Source: UBA8437 sp963582065 (lineage in GTDB: Bacteria > Planctomycetota > Planctomycetia > Planctomycetales > Planctomycetaceae). Taken from it: 64,000 nt of DNA. The notes under the pieces are model-generated. The model did no database searches. It saw only the letters and a list, made by a program, of their open reading frames with translations, and was not told the origin of the DNA. Shown here in pieces: positions 44,999 through 54,094 of this stretch. Each line of letters starts with the position of its first letter. Position 1 is the stretch's first letter. The stretch is taken from NCBI GenBank assembly GCA_963582065.1, contig CAUZRQ010000008.1, positions 1-64,000 of the forward strand, in the 5' to 3' direction. Made by a program: the position numbers and the translations under genes.

Positions 44999-46489
44999 CT
45001 AGCTCAACAGTTCCGGCCTCAGGCTGCCGGTGCCTGCGATCGGGTGCGGCTGCCCGTTGCGATCGGGCATCGTCATCTGCGAATCGTAACCCAGCAGGTG
45101 ATACAGCGTGGCCTGCATGTCCTTGGGAGAAATCGGTGTCTCGCGAACGTCGCCCCCGTCCGAGGTGGTCCGACCGACAACGCGGCCGGCCGCCGTGCCA
45201 CCACCGGCAACGACCGCCGTGTAGGCCCGCGACCAGTGGTCCCGGCCACCCCCGGGCTTCGAGTTGATCTTGGGCGTCCGCCCGTGCTCGCTCATCCACA
45301 TCACCAGCGTCTCGTCGAGCAGCCCCCGGGACGACATGTCCTCGATCAGCGCCGAGTACGCCAGGTCGAAACCGGGCAGCAGCAGTTCTTTCAGGCGGGG
45401 GTAGTGGTACTGGTGAGTGTCCCAGGCCCCGTTGGCAAACTGGCCGAAACAATCCCACAGCACCGTCACGAATCTCGCTCCCGATTCGATCAACCGCCGT
45501 GCGGCCAGGCAGGTCTGGCCGAACAGCGTCATACCGTAGCGCTCTCGCAGGGCCCGTGGTTCACGGTCAATGTCCAGGGCATCGAGGACCCGGCTGGATG
45601 TCAGCAACGACATCGCCACCTCACGCTGCCGGTCCATCGCCTGGACCTCCAGGCTGGCGTCCAGGTCGCGGCGTCCGCGTTCAAACTGTTCGAGCAGCGA
45701 TTGTCTCAGGCCCAGCCGTTCGATCGACAGGTCCTTGGACAGCCGTGCCGCCGGCGACATGCGGAACCGCCCTTCAGGCGTCGTGCCACCGAACGGGTTC
45801 TTGAATCTCTTGGTCTGTGGCACCGTGTTCTTGGGGGCAACGTGCAGCCCCGGACCGTCGAAGTCGGTCCAGACCGGGTCATAGCGGTTGTTGAGAAAAC
45901 CCGAGAACACCCCGGCGTTGACTGCCGGATTGTCAGTCTGCGAGTTCATCAGCCACGGCAGGCCGAGATTGCCCGGCATGCCACTCGGCGGATGGAGCCC
46001 CTGCTGTGCGTCGAGGTATTCGACAACCGAGCCGACATAGGGCCAGTGCTTCAGGTCCCGGGCCTTGGTCTCCAGGGCCGGCGTGTAGGTCGGGATGCCG
46101 GTCACAGCGTACGCCACACCGTGGAGCGGGTACTGGTGCGTCAGCGAACGGGCGACGGTCACCTTGTCCATCACACCGGCGACCCGCGGCAGCAACTCAC
46201 AGACCCTCAGCCCCGGCAGCTTCGATTCGATCGACCCCAGTTCGCCCCGGATCTCGACCGGCGCGTCGGGCTTCGGGTCGAACGTCTCATGGGTGGAGGG
46301 CGACCCGTAGGGGAACAGCAGGATGCACGACTTGGCCGAGCCCAACCCGGGGGATTGTGATGCGGCGGACTCGGCCGCCATCACGTCGCCCAGCCCGATG
46401 CCCAGCGGTCCCAGCGCACCCACATGGAGCAGGTCGCGACGCGTCAGGCCGTCGCAGAGCGTGCGGGGGTTTCCCTGGATCCTCAGCAT
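44999..46489 (-). CDS. DUF1501 domain protein
   Basis: A 496-aa DUF1501 protein with the standard N-terminus MLRIQGNPRTLCDGLTRRDLLHVGALG. This fixes the start at 46489; the upstream extension would need a TTG codon. The core has CILLFPYGSPSTHETFDPKP, AWDTHQYHYPRL, VMWMSEHGRTPKIN (His instead of Phe in EFGRTP), GGGRDHWSRAYTAVVAGGG and a C-terminal QATLYHLLGYDSQMT. It heads the 46489-39213 run; the next gene starts 86 bases downstream of its stop. The EHGRTP variant is unique among the copies here. Confidence 0.92.
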   Translation of the reverse strand: MLRIQGNPRTLCDGLTRRDLLHVGALGPLGIGLGDVMAAESAASQSPGLGSAKSCILLFPYGSPSTHETFDPKPDAPVEIRGELGSIESKLPGLRVCELLPRVAGVMDKVTVARSLTHQYPLHGVAYAVTGIPTYTPALETKARDLKHWPYVGSVVEYLDAQQGLHPPSGMPGNLGLPWLMNSQTDNPAVNAGVFSGFLNNRYDPVWTDFDGPGLHVAPKNTVPQTKRFKNPFGGTTPEGRFRMSPAARLSKDLSIERLGLRQSLLEQFERGRRDLDASLEVQAMDRQREVAMSLLTSSRVLDALDIDREPRALRERYGMTLFGQTCLAARRLIESGARFVTVLWDCFGQFANGAWDTHQYHYPRLKELLLPGFDLAYSALIEDMSSRGLLDETLVMWMSEHGRTPKINSKPGGGRDHWSRAYTAVVAGGGTAAGRVVGRTTSDGGDVRETPISPKDMQATLYHLLGYDSQMTMPDRNGQPHPIAGTGSLRPELLS

Positions 46490-46588
46490 CGCGAGTCGGT
46501 CATCCCGTGGGGACTCAGGTCGTGGCAACAGGTACGCATTGTCATCCGATCACCGGGTCACGGCAAGCACGGATCCGCCCGGCGGCGG

Positions 46589-47728
46589 CTAGCGAATCAT
46601 GATGCACGAGGGGCTGGGAATCTTGATCGGCTCGCCCACCGACTTCAGCCCACCACTCTTGCTGTCGATCCTGAACACGGCCACGTTGCCGCTGGGCATG
46701 TTGGCACACAACAGCAACCGCCCGTCGGGAGTGATCGCCAGGTTCTGCGGCCCCTTGCCCAGGCTGGGAACGATCGCCACCGTCGTCAGCTTGCCGGACT
46801 TGCCGACCCGATAGATGGCGATCGAGTCGTGACCCCGGTTGGTCCCGTAGACGAAACGTCCGTCGGGGGTCACCTTCACGTCGGCACAGTGACTGGTGCC
46901 GTCAAAGTCGGCCGGCAGGGTCGAAAGCGTCTGGCGTTCGATCAACACCCCGCTTCTCTTGTTGTAGTCCAGCACGGACACCGCGTTGGAGAGTTCGTGG
47001 ATCACGTACACCCAGCGACCGTTGGGATGAAACGTCAGGTGTCGGGGGCCGGCGCCGGCCGGGGTCCGCACGAAGGGCTGTCGAGGAGTGGTCAACTCGG
47101 CATCGTCCGCGTCGAGCCGATAGCTCAGAACCTGGTCCAGCCCCAGGTCGGCCGAGAGCACGTAGCGGTTGTCGGGGCTGATGACGAAACAGTGAGCATG
47201 CGGTTCGGTCTGCCGAGAGGGGTTCACACTGCTGCCCTTGTGCTGCACAAAGGTGGCAGCCTTGCCCAGTGATCCGTCCCTGCGGATCGGCAGCGAAGCG
47301 ACACTGCCGGAGGAGTAGTTGGCAACGACCAGCGTGCGACCGGTGGCATCGACGTCCAGGTAACAGGCCGTGGTCCCCAGGGCTGACTGGCGGTTGATCA
47401 GCTTCATCCGGCCGGTGTCTCCCTCGAGCCGAAACGCCGCGATCTCGTCGTTGACCTTGTCACCGAAATCGTCGGCGTGGATCGAGTAGAGAAACTTGCG
47501 GTCCGGCGAGAGAGCCAGGAAGAACGGGTTCTCGACGTTGGTCGTCCGGTGGACCGGCTTCATCGTGCCCTGTTTCACGTCGACCCGGAACGCGTGGATC
47601 GCTCCCGCATCTCCCTTGCCGAAGGCCGTCACGAAGACCAGCAGATCATCGTCCGCGGCCGACGGAGCCGACAAAACGCTACCGATCAGTCCCAGTGCCA
47701 TCGCGCAGTTTCGCCATTGGTCGGACAT
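46589..47728 (-). CDS. Secreted lactonase-type seven-bladed beta-propeller
   Basis: A 379-aa protein with a short signal peptide (CAMALGLIGSVLSAPSA) and a full lactonase/Pgl-type propeller. Blades show ENPFFLALSPDRKFLYSIH, CYLDVDATGRTLVVANYSSGSV, PHAHCFVISPDNRYVLSADLG, GAGPRHLTFHPNGRWVYVIHELS and PQNLAITPDGRLLLCANMPSG. It belongs to the 6-phosphogluconolactonase (Pgl) family, but its export makes the cytoplasmic pentose phosphate role unlikely; a sugar-lactone hydrolase or binding role is more probable. The start at 47728 has AGGAAG six bases upstream. It is separated from the DUF3293 gene by 163 bases and may have its own promoter. Confidence 0.92.
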   Translation of the reverse strand: MSDQWRNCAMALGLIGSVLSAPSAADDDLLVFVTAFGKGDAGAIHAFRVDVKQGTMKPVHRTTNVENPFFLALSPDRKFLYSIHADDFGDKVNDEIAAFRLEGDTGRMKLINRQSALGTTACYLDVDATGRTLVVANYSSGSVASLPIRRDGSLGKAATFVQHKGSSVNPSRQTEPHAHCFVISPDNRYVLSADLGLDQVLSYRLDADDAELTTPRQPFVRTPAGAGPRHLTFHPNGRWVYVIHELSNAVSVLDYNKRSGVLIERQTLSTLPADFDGTSHCADVKVTPDGRFVYGTNRGHDSIAIYRVGKSGKLTTVAIVPSLGKGPQNLAITPDGRLLLCANMPSGNVAVFRIDSKSGGLKSVGEPIKIPSPSCIMIR

Positions 47729-47891
47729 CTTTTCTTCCTGTTCACATCGTGGGTGTCAGTCGATTGCCGTTGTTCCCCGTCCCCCAGCTTACCAAACCAG
47801 TGTCCACGTCTCGCCACAGTGGCGGACCGAGAAACCGACGGCACGATCGATCAGTTGCACACAACCCGAGAATCCGGGTCCCGGCCCCCGG

Positions 47892-48329
47892 CTAGTCCGC
47901 CGCCGCCGGGCATTCCACCAGTTCGGCCACGCCGTCGATTCGGCCGCAAACGATCGCCACCTGCCCGAACCTGCAACCGATCGCCACAGCTTCGTCGCGG
48001 TTGATCCCCAGCACCAGCAGGCTGATCTCCGGCTCCCAGCCATCGCCGTCCGGGACACCCCGTCCCTGGAAGACTTCATAACCACGGTCGGCGAGTTCAG
48101 CCTCCAGCGCCTGGTGTCGCGAGAGATTGTCCGCCTGTGACAGCCGTCTCGAACCGGGATTGGCTGCCGAAATGAACGCCCACGCGGTGTCCGGCTGACC
48201 GCCGGCCCGGTGGCCCCAGCCACCGACCAGCTCTCCGATCCTCAGTTCGACGGTCGTGCCGCCAACGTCGGCCTTGTAGGCCGTGGCACGATAAGCTTCC
48301 AGCAGCTGCTCTCGCCGATCGTCACTCAC
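47892..48329 (-). CDS. DUF3293 domain protein
   Basis: A 145-aa cytoplasmic protein. It opens with LLEAYRATAYKADV and contains AWAFISAANPGSRRLSQADN, YEVFQGRGVPDGDGWEPEISLLVLG and FGQVAIV, which is the DUF3293 pattern over the whole length. Function unknown. GTG start at 48329, with GGAG about nine bases upstream, lies 20 bases after the stop of the Tat protein gene, so the two are probably cotranscribed. Confidence 0.85.
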   Translation of the reverse strand: MSDDRREQLLEAYRATAYKADVGGTTVELRIGELVGGWGHRAGGQPDTAWAFISAANPGSRRLSQADNLSRHQALEAELADRGYEVFQGRGVPDGDGWEPEISLLVLGINRDEAVAIGCRFGQVAIVCGRIDGVAELVECPAAAD

Positions 48330-48348
48330 ACTTCGGGACTCCAGCCGT

Positions 48349-49764
48349 TCAGAATCTCCAGGCCGGGTGCTCGGCTCCGATCGAGCGAACCGTCTCGACG
48401 TACAGCCCCGTCTGCTTTGCTGGTGCCCGCCCGGAGTGTTCTCCCCGGTCCATGATCCGGTAGACCAGCAGGTTGTGCCAATGGCCGTCGGCCAGCCGGA
48501 CCACCGACGCGTTGGGGTGATCCATGAACCAGGGTTTCCGGCTGGGGGTGGGTCCGAACTGTTTGAGCGCATCGCGGGCCAGCACCGGATCGAGCACCCC
48601 GTTGCGGTCCTCGTTGAGCGGCCACAGCACCAGCCGATCCCGTTCGCGGCCGAGGGGATTCGACACCAGGTAGGGGGTCCCGTCGGCCGCCTGATTGATC
48701 GACACCGGCGCCTGCCCCTTGGTCTCGGGACACTCGACAATCCGCTTCCAGTCCGCCCCGTCGGTCGACCGCCAGACCCGCAGCACGTGCTCGTCGTAAG
48801 ACTCGTAGGCGAACCGCGCCGTGAACAACAGGGATCCGTCGATGTCGCGGATGAGCGTCGGCTCGATCGGCACCAGTCTCACCTCCACGTCGTAGACCAC
48901 CTGCGGTTTGGAGGTCTTGCGATCGGCAGCGACCGGAGAAAACTCGACGGGCCGCCAACGCCCGTCCAGGCATTTCCAACGCGCCACCCCGACCACGTGC
49001 GGCTTGGCGAACCACGCCCGGGTCTCGCCGGTCGTCGCCGCCACGGCCATCAGCAGGTCATCCCCGTCGGGAATTCCCATCCGCAGGCTGGGGCAATAGA
49101 TCTTCCACTTCGTCCCGGCCACCCGCAGCGGCTTCGCCCCGGTGAATGTCTCGGTTCCGGTCACCGAGAACCGCTTCCCGTCGAACGCCAGGTGCTGCAC
49201 CTCGGTCGTACGAACCATCCCCCTGGTCTTCTCCCGCTTGTCGTACGATCCGTCCGGCTTCATCGGGAAGTCCAGCGCCTCGCAGAACCCCACCCCCGTG
49301 CCGGCGTGGGGATGAGGACTGCCATCGGCCCGCCGGGCACCGAAGGGGACAAATCCTCCCTTCACACCGTGCTTGAGCACGACCCGCCACTTGCCGGTGA
49401 TCCGATCGGCGTACCGGGTCGTCCGCGTCACGGGCACCGGCTTGGCCCGGTTGATCTTCGCGGCGTCGTCGAAGACCACCACGTCCATGCCGGCTTCAAA
49501 GTCGCCCACCGGAAACCCCTCGGTCCTCAGGTTGCACAGCAACCCCGCCTGGGTGGGTCCGGCCTGAAACAGGTAACCGGTCCCGTACCGGAAACCGTCA
49601 CCGTCGGCGGGCACGACCAGGTCGGCCGGACCTCGACTGACGGCAACGATTCCGCGCTTCCCGCCCGACCCAGCCGGTTCGGACCGGGCCGCATGCGGTA
49701 AGACAGCGGCACCAGCCGCTGCCGCCATGTGACTCAAAACCACTCGCCGGGAGATTCTCCCCAT
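48349..49764 (-). CDS. Tat-exported protein, possible sialidase-like fold
   Basis: A 471-aa protein with a Tat-like N-terminus (MGRISRRVVLSHMAAAAGAA). The start at 49764 has GGAGGA five bases upstream; the frame runs open to 49836 without better support. The mature part is beta-rich with WRSTDGADWKRIVECPETKGQ, GHWHNLLVYRIMDRGEHSG and SLLFTARFAYESYDEHVLRVW. These recall the Asp-box (SxDxGxxW) repeats of exo-sialidases and BNR proteins, but only one good Asp box was found. Family not firmly recognised; a glycoside hydrolase-like propeller is plausible. It follows the WD40 gene after 99 bases. Confidence 0.78.
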   Translation of the reverse strand: MGRISRRVVLSHMAAAAGAAVLPHAARSEPAGSGGKRGIVAVSRGPADLVVPADGDGFRYGTGYLFQAGPTQAGLLCNLRTEGFPVGDFEAGMDVVVFDDAAKINRAKPVPVTRTTRYADRITGKWRVVLKHGVKGGFVPFGARRADGSPHPHAGTGVGFCEALDFPMKPDGSYDKREKTRGMVRTTEVQHLAFDGKRFSVTGTETFTGAKPLRVAGTKWKIYCPSLRMGIPDGDDLLMAVAATTGETRAWFAKPHVVGVARWKCLDGRWRPVEFSPVAADRKTSKPQVVYDVEVRLVPIEPTLIRDIDGSLLFTARFAYESYDEHVLRVWRSTDGADWKRIVECPETKGQAPVSINQAADGTPYLVSNPLGRERDRLVLWPLNEDRNGVLDPVLARDALKQFGPTPSRKPWFMDHPNASVVRLADGHWHNLLVYRIMDRGEHSGRAPAKQTGLYVETVRSIGAEHPAWRF

Positions 49765-49863
49765 CACTCCTCCACACCTCACTGCCCAACTCACCGCTCG
49801 AGATCGGGATTCCCGATTCAAGACCCTCGTAGACAACAGACCGAATCCCGTCTGGCCGATCCG

Positions 49864-50958
49864 TCAACCAGCCTCCGGCTTCTCCTCGGATCCCGGCGGC
49901 GCGAAGACGTGCAGCGGAGAGAAATTGGCGACGTAATTGCCCTGCTTGTCCCGTACTGCTCCGTTGCCCTGGCTTTTGCGGTTGGATGCGATCACCACCA
50001 TCCGGCCATCCCCATGGACCGCCAGGCTGTGGCAGTTGGACATCTTTGTCGAATTGAAGAACGGCTTCTCATGGCCCGGCTTCAACAGCAGGAACTGTCC
50101 GGAACCCGGCTGTCCGCTGGTGACCACAGCCCAGTACCCACCGGGATGCCACGCCAGGTCGAATACGAACCCGTGGTTCTTGGCACCCAGGCGAGCCGTG
50201 TGCCGGATCTTCAAGCCCGGCCAATCCAGCCAGTGGATCGTGGGAACTGCAATGGCTCGTCCGGTCGCCTGAGGCTCTCCACCGGCACAGATCAGCGTCC
50301 GCCCTCGATCGTGGAACCGCAACAGCCGCAATCCGCCGACATCCTGGATCCGCTTGTAGAAGTGCATCCCCGCCAGTGACGTCTCGCTCACGCATTTTCC
50401 GCCGGGCAGTGCGAACCGCCTGAGCACGCCGAACAGGTCACCGGTCACGATCTCCTTCTTCTCCGGGTGAATCGCCACGGCAAACACGTCGGCCGGATGA
50501 TCTTTCAACTGGTGCAGCAGCTTGCCGTCGGCGGCCGACCACACCCGGATCACTCCGTCGCGGCCGGCCGTCACCAACGCCTGGCCGTCGTCTGAAACCG
50601 ACAGCGAACGGATCCAGCCGTCGTGAGCCTGGTCGTGGTGCCAGGCAATCTCGGGTGTCCCAGCAATCCCCCGGGTCGCCTGCAGGCGACCCCAGGTGTC
50701 GGCACTGAAGACCAGTTCGCCACCGGGCTGCACTTCCAGCGATGACACCCACCCGTGGTGACCCGCCACCCGGTCCACCTCGACGGTCTCCTCGGCGCAC
50801 AGATCCCACCGCCGAATCGACGCGTCGTAGCCACCGGCCACCAGCATCCGGCCACACGCGGTGAACCGGGCGACCATCAGCTGCCGGTCGCAGTCGAGCT
50901 TGAACAGCTCCCGCGGCTCGGGCGGCTTCTTCTCGGCGGGCTTTGGCGGATCGGCCAT
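49864..50958 (-). CDS. WD40 repeat protein
   Basis: A 364-aa protein with no signal peptide and about six or seven WD40-like blades, for example MLVAGGYDASIRRWDL, SLSVSDDGQALVTAGRDGVIRVW and VFAVAIHPEKKEIVTGDLFGVLRRF. The N-terminus is Pro/Lys-rich (PPKPAEKKPPEPRE). The start at 50958 has GGAG eight bases upstream. It follows the DUF1501 gene by 25 bases; the DUF1549/1553-DUF1501-WD40 order here is a common planctomycete triad. Without an export signal the propeller should be cytoplasmic, which is odd if its partners are exported. Confidence 0.9.
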   Translation of the reverse strand: MADPPKPAEKKPPEPRELFKLDCDRQLMVARFTACGRMLVAGGYDASIRRWDLCAEETVEVDRVAGHHGWVSSLEVQPGGELVFSADTWGRLQATRGIAGTPEIAWHHDQAHDGWIRSLSVSDDGQALVTAGRDGVIRVWSAADGKLLHQLKDHPADVFAVAIHPEKKEIVTGDLFGVLRRFALPGGKCVSETSLAGMHFYKRIQDVGGLRLLRFHDRGRTLICAGGEPQATGRAIAVPTIHWLDWPGLKIRHTARLGAKNHGFVFDLAWHPGGYWAVVTSGQPGSGQFLLLKPGHEKPFFNSTKMSNCHSLAVHGDGRMVVIASNRKSQGNGAVRDKQGNYVANFSPLHVFAPPGSEEKPEAG

Positions 50959-50983
50959 CTGTGCATCTCCGGCCCAACGGGCC

Positions 50984-52261
50984 TCAAATCAACAATTCGT
51001 CGACCTTGTGCATGTCATCGTGGGCAATCGGCAACGGCTGAGTTCCGTTCATGTACTGGGCCTCGGCCGAATCGAGACCGACTGCCGAGAACCAGGTGTG
51101 GAACATGTGGCCGATGTCATACGGAGTGGTTTTGACATCGGTCCCGTCGGGCAATGTCTCTCCGACCACCGTTCCCGGACGAATCCCGCAACCGGCCATC
51201 GCCACGCTCCAGGCATTGGGCCAGTGATCCCGACCGACCGAGCCATTGATCCGCGGCGTGCGGCCGAACTCGGCCATCATCACCACCAGCACCCGTTCAT
51301 CGAGACCACGGTCGTAGAGATCCTCGATCAACGCCGTCACCGACTGGTCCACCTTGGGCATCCGGCTGGCGTGCGAGTTGAAGTTGTCTCCGTGGGTGTC
51401 CCAGCCGTAGGAGGTGACCTGGACGAACCGGACACCCGCCTCGATCAACCGTCGAGCCAGCAGGGCGTGGCGACCGAGATCGTGAGTCCCGTAACGCCGA
51501 CGATCCTTCTCCGGGAGCTTCGTCTCGTCGAACAGCTCGACGTGTTTCATCAACGTCTCGGCCACGTCGTAGACGTGACTGTTGGCTTCGTTGAAATCAC
51601 CGCGACGGCGGTCGGCGAACTGACGGTTGAATCGCCGACGGAGTTCCTGGCGGGCTTCATCGGCGGCTGAGCTGATCGAATCGGGCCGGACCAGGTTGGC
51701 CGGCGGCTTGCCGTCACCCAGGGCCAGTGCTCCGTACCTGGCCCCCAGGAACCCGGCGTGCTTGGAGATGAACCCCCCGTTGCCCGGCTTGACCCACACG
51801 TAGGGGGGAAGTCCGCTTTCGGTCGGCCCCATCAATTTGGCCACTGCCGAACCCAGGTACGGGTAGGTCACGCCACGATTGCGAGGCTGTCCTCTCAGGA
51901 TCTTGGGAACACCCGACGAGTGATTCGCGTCCTCGGTCTTCATCGACCGGACCACCGCCAACCGCTTCATCTGCTGCGAGAGCTTCGGCATCAACTCGCT
52001 GACGTGGATGCCCGGGAGCGTGGTCGGGATCGACCGGAACGGACCACCGAAGGGCGTGTTCGGCTTCGGATCCCAGCTCTCCAGCTGGCTCATGCCGCCA
52101 TCGAGCCAGATCAGCAGGATCTGCTTGTCGCTGCGAGCCATTTCCTCGGCGACGGCCGGTTGCAGCATCCCACCCAGTCCGGCCGCTCCGACACCGCCGG
52201 CCACCGCGCCCAGCAAGCGACGTCTCGACCAGTCGTGTTCCCACGAGCGGCAGTGGTTCAT
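50984..52261 (-). CDS. DUF1501 domain protein, Tat-exported
   Basis: A 425-aa DUF1501 protein, shorter than the others. The Tat motif SRRRLLGAVAGGVGAAGLGG is at residues 12-31. Core motifs are ILLIWLDGGMSQLESWDPKP (Glu-Ser-Trp-Asp in place of DTFD), GWDTHGDNFNSH, VMMAEFGRTPRIN, GRDHWPNAWSVAMAGCG and HMFHTWFSAVGLDS. The start at 52261 has GGAG nine bases upstream. It lies between a short DUF1549/DUF1553 gene (36-base gap) and the WD40 gene (25-base gap), so all three are probably one transcript. Confidence 0.93.
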   Translation of the reverse strand: MNHCRSWEHDWSRRRLLGAVAGGVGAAGLGGMLQPAVAEEMARSDKQILLIWLDGGMSQLESWDPKPNTPFGGPFRSIPTTLPGIHVSELMPKLSQQMKRLAVVRSMKTEDANHSSGVPKILRGQPRNRGVTYPYLGSAVAKLMGPTESGLPPYVWVKPGNGGFISKHAGFLGARYGALALGDGKPPANLVRPDSISSAADEARQELRRRFNRQFADRRRGDFNEANSHVYDVAETLMKHVELFDETKLPEKDRRRYGTHDLGRHALLARRLIEAGVRFVQVTSYGWDTHGDNFNSHASRMPKVDQSVTALIEDLYDRGLDERVLVVMMAEFGRTPRINGSVGRDHWPNAWSVAMAGCGIRPGTVVGETLPDGTDVKTTPYDIGHMFHTWFSAVGLDSAEAQYMNGTQPLPIAHDDMHKVDELLI

Positions 52262-52297
52262 CGGGTTACTCCAGATGCTCTCAAGCCGACAACGCGA

Positions 52298-53941
52298 TCA
52301 GTGATTGACCCAGAATTCCGTCGACGCCAGCAGAGCCCAGGCCAGGTGGCCGATTGCCTCGGCCCGAGCCGTCCGGGTCTTGTTCTCCAACAACTTCGTC
52401 ACAACCTCGACATCCTCAGGAGTCGGACGACGGCTGACCACCGCCAGGAACAGTGCCCCGCTGAGTTTTCTCGGATCGGGTTCTGTGGCAAGACGCGCGA
52501 CCAGGTTTCCCGGGCGAGCTTTCAGCAGGTCCAGCACCGCCTGGTCGTGCATCAGGTACAACGCCCCCTTGACGGTCGGCGCAAAGTCGACCTCCGGCTC
52601 CTTCGGGGGATTCGAAAACGTCTTCAGGAACTGCTTCTGCAATTCACCCAACGGATCGGTGTCGGCCACCACCTGTTCGAGCGTGGCGTCGGTTTGCTTC
52701 TTCACCCGATCGATTTCACCGGTGGCGATCAGCGTGCTCCAGAAAAGCTGTTCGGCCGAAAGTCGTTTCTGATTCGCCACCGCGTAGGACGTCGCCGGGG
52801 GCAACGGCCCGTCTCCGGGCAGACGAGAACTCCGCTGGTAACAGCGGGTCCGTGCCAGTTGGCCGAGCAGCCACTTGATGTCGAACTTGTGAATGGCGAA
52901 TTCGCTGGCGAGCCGATCGAGGAGTTCAGGGTGGGTGGGGGGGTTGGCCGAGTGAAACAGATCCAGCGGTTCAACCAAGCCACGCCCCATCATCACGAAC
53001 CAGAGCCGGTTGGCGATGTTCCGGGCAAACAGCGGGTTCTTCGCGTTGGCCAGCCGGTTGGCCAATTCCCTCAACGGACTGAACTTCAGCACGCCGAGCG
53101 TCTTCGTCTTCCGGTCCGGAGCCACCGAGTATTCCTCACCCTTGGGGAATGTCTGGATCGCCACCTCACCGGCTCCCGGAATCCTCAACGGCGTCGTCCG
53201 CGGGTCACCGGTGAAGACCGACTTGAAATCCCTGGGCTTCGTCATGACCTTCTCGGTCACCGCCGGGAACTCACCTCCCCGGGACTGCATGTTCTCGAAG
53301 ATCATGTGCAGGCCCTGGAAATCGGCCTGCCTGTAGTCCTCGATGCTGATATGGTCGTGACACTGGGCACAGCCGAAATCGACACCCGCCATCAGTCGGC
53401 CGACGTCCCGGGTCAGGCCCGGTACGTCGACCGGAGCCATCGCCCCCTCCTTGGTCAACCGCGCCGTGAGGAAGTAGGCAGCACCGCGGAGGTTTTCGTC
53501 GGCGGCGTCCGGTGACAGCATCGCCCGGGCCACGCGGTCCCACGGCAGGTTCTCGGCAAAGGCGTGCCGCAGGAACTTCGTCCATTCGGCATGTTCCCCC
53601 CGACGCTCCATCAACATCGCATTGAACAGTTCCTGCATCCGACGCGCGTAGTCGTCACCTGCCAGCAGCGACTCGATCAATGCGTTCCGCTTGTTTGCCG
53701 ACGTGTCATCCAGGAATCGACGTGCCTCGTCAACGGTCGGGATCCGACCGGCCAGGTCGAGCATCACGCGACGAACGAACTCGGCATCGTCAGCCGGCGG
53801 GGCCATGGATCTCTTGCCGGCCTGCGATTCCACCAGCCGGTCAATCACCTCGTGCAGGGACACCTCGGCGGTGTGGGCCCGGTTCGGACTGCCGGCGGCA
53901 ACCACCAGGCAGGCGACCAGCAAAACCAACAGTTGTCGCAT
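52298..53941 (-). CDS. Short DUF1549-DUF1553 protein
   Basis: A 547-aa exported protein with a signal peptide (LLVLLVACLVVAAGSPNRA). It is a compact form of the family: DUF1549 with EFVRRVMLDLAGRIPTVDEARRFLDD and the heme-like motif CAQCHDH near residue 189, then DUF1553 with LANRLANAKNPLFARNIANRLWFVMMGRGLV and HLAWALLASTEFWVNH. Like the 40702 protein it has no PSCyt1 domain, and it has no LamG-like unit. The start at 53941 has GGAG eight bases upstream. It is first in the 53941-46589 run and diverges from the DUF1592-type gene at 54095. Function unknown. Confidence 0.91.
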   Translation of the reverse strand: MRQLLVLLVACLVVAAGSPNRAHTAEVSLHEVIDRLVESQAGKRSMAPPADDAEFVRRVMLDLAGRIPTVDEARRFLDDTSANKRNALIESLLAGDDYARRMQELFNAMLMERRGEHAEWTKFLRHAFAENLPWDRVARAMLSPDAADENLRGAAYFLTARLTKEGAMAPVDVPGLTRDVGRLMAGVDFGCAQCHDHISIEDYRQADFQGLHMIFENMQSRGGEFPAVTEKVMTKPRDFKSVFTGDPRTTPLRIPGAGEVAIQTFPKGEEYSVAPDRKTKTLGVLKFSPLRELANRLANAKNPLFARNIANRLWFVMMGRGLVEPLDLFHSANPPTHPELLDRLASEFAIHKFDIKWLLGQLARTRCYQRSSRLPGDGPLPPATSYAVANQKRLSAEQLFWSTLIATGEIDRVKKQTDATLEQVVADTDPLGELQKQFLKTFSNPPKEPEVDFAPTVKGALYLMHDQAVLDLLKARPGNLVARLATEPDPRKLSGALFLAVVSRRPTPEDVEVVTKLLENKTRTARAEAIGHLAWALLASTEFWVNH

Positions 53942-54094
53942 CGCCTGACTCCGGGACCGATCCACGAGCTTCAATGATACTCCGAAACCCGGATCGGACG
54001 ACATGATTTCGGGTGCCCCTTGCTGCCTCCATCGTGATTGGCGAGGATCGTCGGTGACGAGAGCTGGCATTCGACGAACAACGGGGGTGTGACC

